Assembly: GCA_041612035.1 (NCBI GenBank)
Contig: JBFILX010000099.1
Location: forward strand, 1-7,853
Direction: 5' to 3'
Origin: SZUA-320 sp041612035
Lineage (GTDB): Bacteria > Gemmatimonadota > Gemmatimonadetes > Gemmatimonadales > GWC2-71-9
DNA length: 7,853 nt
Translations under genes and position numbers: made by a program
Notes under the pieces: model-generated
What the model was told of the DNA's origin: nothing
Database searches by the model: none
What the model saw: the letters and a program-made list of their open reading frames with translations, nothing else
In this document: positions 5,752 through 7,853 of the stretch, in pieces
How the letters are laid out: each line of letters begins with the position of its first letter
Numbering within the stretch: the stretch's first letter is position 1

Positions 5752-7853
5752 ATGACGGTTCCCGAGCGTCTCGCCGCGGCACTTGCGGACCGCTACCGGA
5801 TCGAGCGGGAGCTCGGGGGCGGCGGCATGTCGCACGTCTTCCTGGCGCGCGAGCAGGGCCTCGACCGCGAGGTCGTCATCAAGGTCCTCGCCCGCGACGT
5901 GGCGGCCGACGTGAGCCTCGAGCGGTTCGAGCGCGAGATCCAGCTCGCGGCGTCGCTCCAGCAGGCCAACATCGTCCCGCTGCTCGCCGCCGGGAACGCC
6001 GACGGGGTGCCCTACTACACCATGCCGTTCGTCCGCGGGGAGTCGCTCCGGGGCCGCCTGGCCCAGGGGCCGCCGCTCACGATCCCGGAATGCGTGGGCA
6101 TCCTGCGGGACGTGGCCCGGGCGCTGAGCTACGCCCATGCCCGGGGCGTGGTCCACCGCGACATCAAGCCGGACAACGTGCTCCTCTCCCACGGAGCGGC
6201 GGTGGTCACCGACTTCGGGATCGCCAAGGCGGTGTCGGCGTCGCTGACCGCCTCGGGGCAGGCGACCCTGACCCACGTCGGCACCTCGATCGGAACGCCG
6301 ACCTACATGGCCCCGGAGCAGGTGGCCGGCGACCCCGAGATCGACCATCGCGCCGACCTCTACGCCTGGGGCTGCCTGGCGTACGAACTGCTCGCCGGCG
6401 AGCCCCCCTTCGTCCGGTCCGCGCCCCACCAGGTCCTGGCCGCCCACATCGGGGAGACGCCGGTTCCGATCGCGAGTCGTCGCCCCGGCGCGCCAGCCGG
6501 GCTCGCCGGGCTGGTCGCGCGCTGCCTCGCCAAGGATCCCGGCGCCCGGCCCGAGAGCGCCGAGGTCCTCCTCCGGGAGCTGGAGACCGTGTCCACCCCG
6601 GGCAGCGTGCCCGCGGCGGGCACTCCCGCGCCCGCCCGGCGTCGCGTCCTCGCCGGCGCCGCCGTGATCGTCGCGGTCCTGGCCGTCGGTGCCGTCCTGC
6701 TGGTCCGGACCGTGGGCCTGGGCGGGGGCCCGGCGGGCGCCGCGCCCGATCGCAGCATCGCCGTGCTGCCCCTGGCCAACCTGAGCGGCAACCCCGACGA
6801 CGACTACTTCGGCATCGGGCTCGCCGAGGAGATGACCCGGGCCCTGTCCAAGGCCGGGATGCGGGTCATCGGCCGCACCAGCGCCGGGGCGCTCCGGGCG
6901 CGGGGCATGGAGGACCGCAGCATCGCCCGGGAGCTGGGCGTGGGCGCGCTCCTCACGGGGTCGGTGCAGCGGGCCGCCGGGCAGGTGCGGATCCGCGTCG
7001 TCCTCTCCGCCGCGGACGGGGTCGTGCGGTGGAGCCAGGCCTACGACCGGCCGCTCACCAACGTCTTCGCGGTGCAGGACGAGATCGCTCGCGAGGTGGC
7101 GCGTGAGCTCCTCGGCTCGCTCGGTGCCCCCGCGGCCGGCACCCTGGTCCGGGAAGAAACGGCGGATCCCGAGGCGCACGCGCTCATGCTCCAGGGCACG
7201 GTCCTCTGGAACCGGCGCACCGGGCCCGCGGTGCGCCAGGCCATCGGGCTGCTGGAGCAGGCGGTGGCGCGGGACCCGGGGTACGCGCGGGCCCACGGCT
7301 GGCTCGCCACCGCCTACAGCACGCTCCCGTGGTACGACGACGGCGAATCCGGTCCCCTCTTCGAGCGGGCCCTGGCCGCGGCGGAGCGGGCCCTCGCGAT
7401 CGATTCGGCACAGGCCGAAGCGTGGGCCGGCTCGGCCAATGCGATGATGGGGCTCGGGCGCCTGCGGGAAGCGGATGCCCGGTTCCGGGAGGCACTCCGC
7501 CACGATTCGACCTTCGCCACCGCCTGGGGGTGGCACTCCCTTGTCGCGGGGCGGGTCGGGGAGTTCGAGGAGGCCCGGCGGCGCGCCCTGCGGGGCGTGG
7601 CGCTCGAGCCGGCGTCGCTCATCATCCGGGTGCAGGTGGCCCAGGCGCTCATCGTCGCCCGCCGGTACGCCGAGGCCGACTCCGTCGCCTCGCGGGTAAT
7701 CGCGGCCGATTCTGCTTTCACCCTCGCCTGGATGCAGCGGGCGGAGGCGCTGGTGGGGCTCGGCCGGGCGGGAGATGCCGCCCGCGTGATGGCGGAGCGC
7801 GTGGCCGGCAGGCCGGGGCCCCGTGCCACCCAGGGCACCCACGCCTGGAGATC
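5752..7853 (+). CDS. Transmembrane Ser/Thr protein kinase with TolB-like and TPR domains, 3' end missing
   Basis: The first 700 codons are visible; the frame is open to the right edge. The product is a receptor-like Hanks-type kinase. The kinase domain (about 14-278) has a glycine-rich loop GGGGMSHV (22-29), K44 in VVIK, E62 in the C-helix, HRDIKPDN (135-142) with catalytic D137, DFG (154-156), a Thr/Ser-rich activation segment, GTPTYMAPEQ (181-190) and D202, so it should be active. A Pro/Ala-rich linker leads to one membrane helix (about 298-318). Beyond it, SIAVLPLANLSG (335-346) through VFAVQDEIA (438-446) is a TolB-like domain of the kind found in bacterial signalling proteins. TPR-like helical repeats fill about 471-686. 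By family the kinase faces the cytoplasm and the TolB/TPR part the periplasm. ATG 5752 is chosen, with AGGG 5 nt upstream; GTG 5746 is also in frame. It lies 65 bp after the symporter. Ligand and targets are unknown. Confidence 0.92.
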   Translation, partial: MTVPERLAAALADRYRIERELGGGGMSHVFLAREQGLDREVVIKVLARDVAADVSLERFEREIQLAASLQQANIVPLLAAGNADGVPYYTMPFVRGESLRGRLAQGPPLTIPECVGILRDVARALSYAHARGVVHRDIKPDNVLLSHGAAVVTDFGIAKAVSASLTASGQATLTHVGTSIGTPTYMAPEQVAGDPEIDHRADLYAWGCLAYELLAGEPPFVRSAPHQVLAAHIGETPVPIASRRPGAPAGLAGLVARCLAKDPGARPESAEVLLRELETVSTPGSVPAAGTPAPARRRVLAGAAVIVAVLAVGAVLLVRTVGLGGGPAGAAPDRSIAVLPLANLSGNPDDDYFGIGLAEEMTRALSKAGMRVIGRTSAGALRARGMEDRSIARELGVGALLTGSVQRAAGQVRIRVVLSAADGVVRWSQAYDRPLTNVFAVQDEIAREVARELLGSLGAPAAGTLVREETADPEAHALMLQGTVLWNRRTGPAVRQAIGLLEQAVARDPGYARAHGWLATAYSTLPWYDDGESGPLFERALAAAERALAIDSAQAEAWAGSANAMMGLGRLREADARFREALRHDSTFATAWGWHSLVAGRVGEFEEARRRALRGVALEPASLIIRVQVAQALIVARRYAEADSVASRVIAADSAFTLAWMQRAEALVGLGRAGDAARVMAERVAGRPGPRATQGTHAWR

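Noticed and set aside
4001..5782. Long minus-strand open frame opposite the symporter
   Set aside because: It is dominated by Arg, Gly, Gln, His and Asp with no fold signal, while the plus strand encodes a clear SSS carrier.
5674..7842. Long minus-strand open frame opposite the kinase
   Set aside because: It has a low-complexity antisense composition; the plus-strand frame carries every kinase motif plus the TolB-like and TPR parts.

Overview
The window is very GC-rich with strong G/C bias at third codon positions, so long spurious open frames run antisense to the real genes. It holds five protein genes and no RNA gene, insertion sequence or CRISPR array. The gene types suggest a diderm soil or sediment bacterium. 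A Hanks-type kinase fused through one membrane helix to a TolB-like domain and TPRs, next to secreted GH97 and SSS-family genes, is the style I associate with Gemmatimonadota or Acidobacteriota. That placement is inference from recalled family style, not a measured result.

Layout: bases 1-356 (minus) are the 5' end of a 4-alpha-glucanotransferase gene (malQ) that runs off the left edge. Bases 361-2415 (minus) encode a secreted GH97 alpha-glucosidase whose stop lies 4 bp before the malQ start, so the two form one leftward unit. Bases 2416-2699 are a divergent control region with an inverted repeat around its only run of five A/T bases, close to its midpoint. Bases 2700-3995 (plus) encode a phosphofructokinase with the two residues that mark pyrophosphate-dependent enzymes. 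Bases 4067-5686 (plus) encode a sodium/solute symporter strikingly like animal SGLT glucose transporters. From 5752 to the right edge (plus) runs the first 700 codons of a receptor-like Ser/Thr protein kinase.

The first four genes read as a small alpha-glucan and glucose utilisation locus. The GH97 enzyme would cut alpha-glucosidic ends outside the cytoplasmic membrane, the SGLT-like carrier would bring sugar in with sodium, MalQ would rework maltodextrins in the cytoplasm, and the PPi-dependent kinase would act at the fructose-6-phosphate step of glycolysis. No glucokinase or sugar-responsive regulator gene is in view. The kinase may be an unrelated neighbour or a signalling partner; the sequence does not decide this.

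Each gene belongs to a known family. I see no clear sign of a wholly undescribed system. The points most worth following are the SGLT1-like sugar site with one altered contact, the PPi signature of the phosphofructokinase, the inverted repeats in the divergent promoter region, and a 24-bp perfect palindrome inside malQ.
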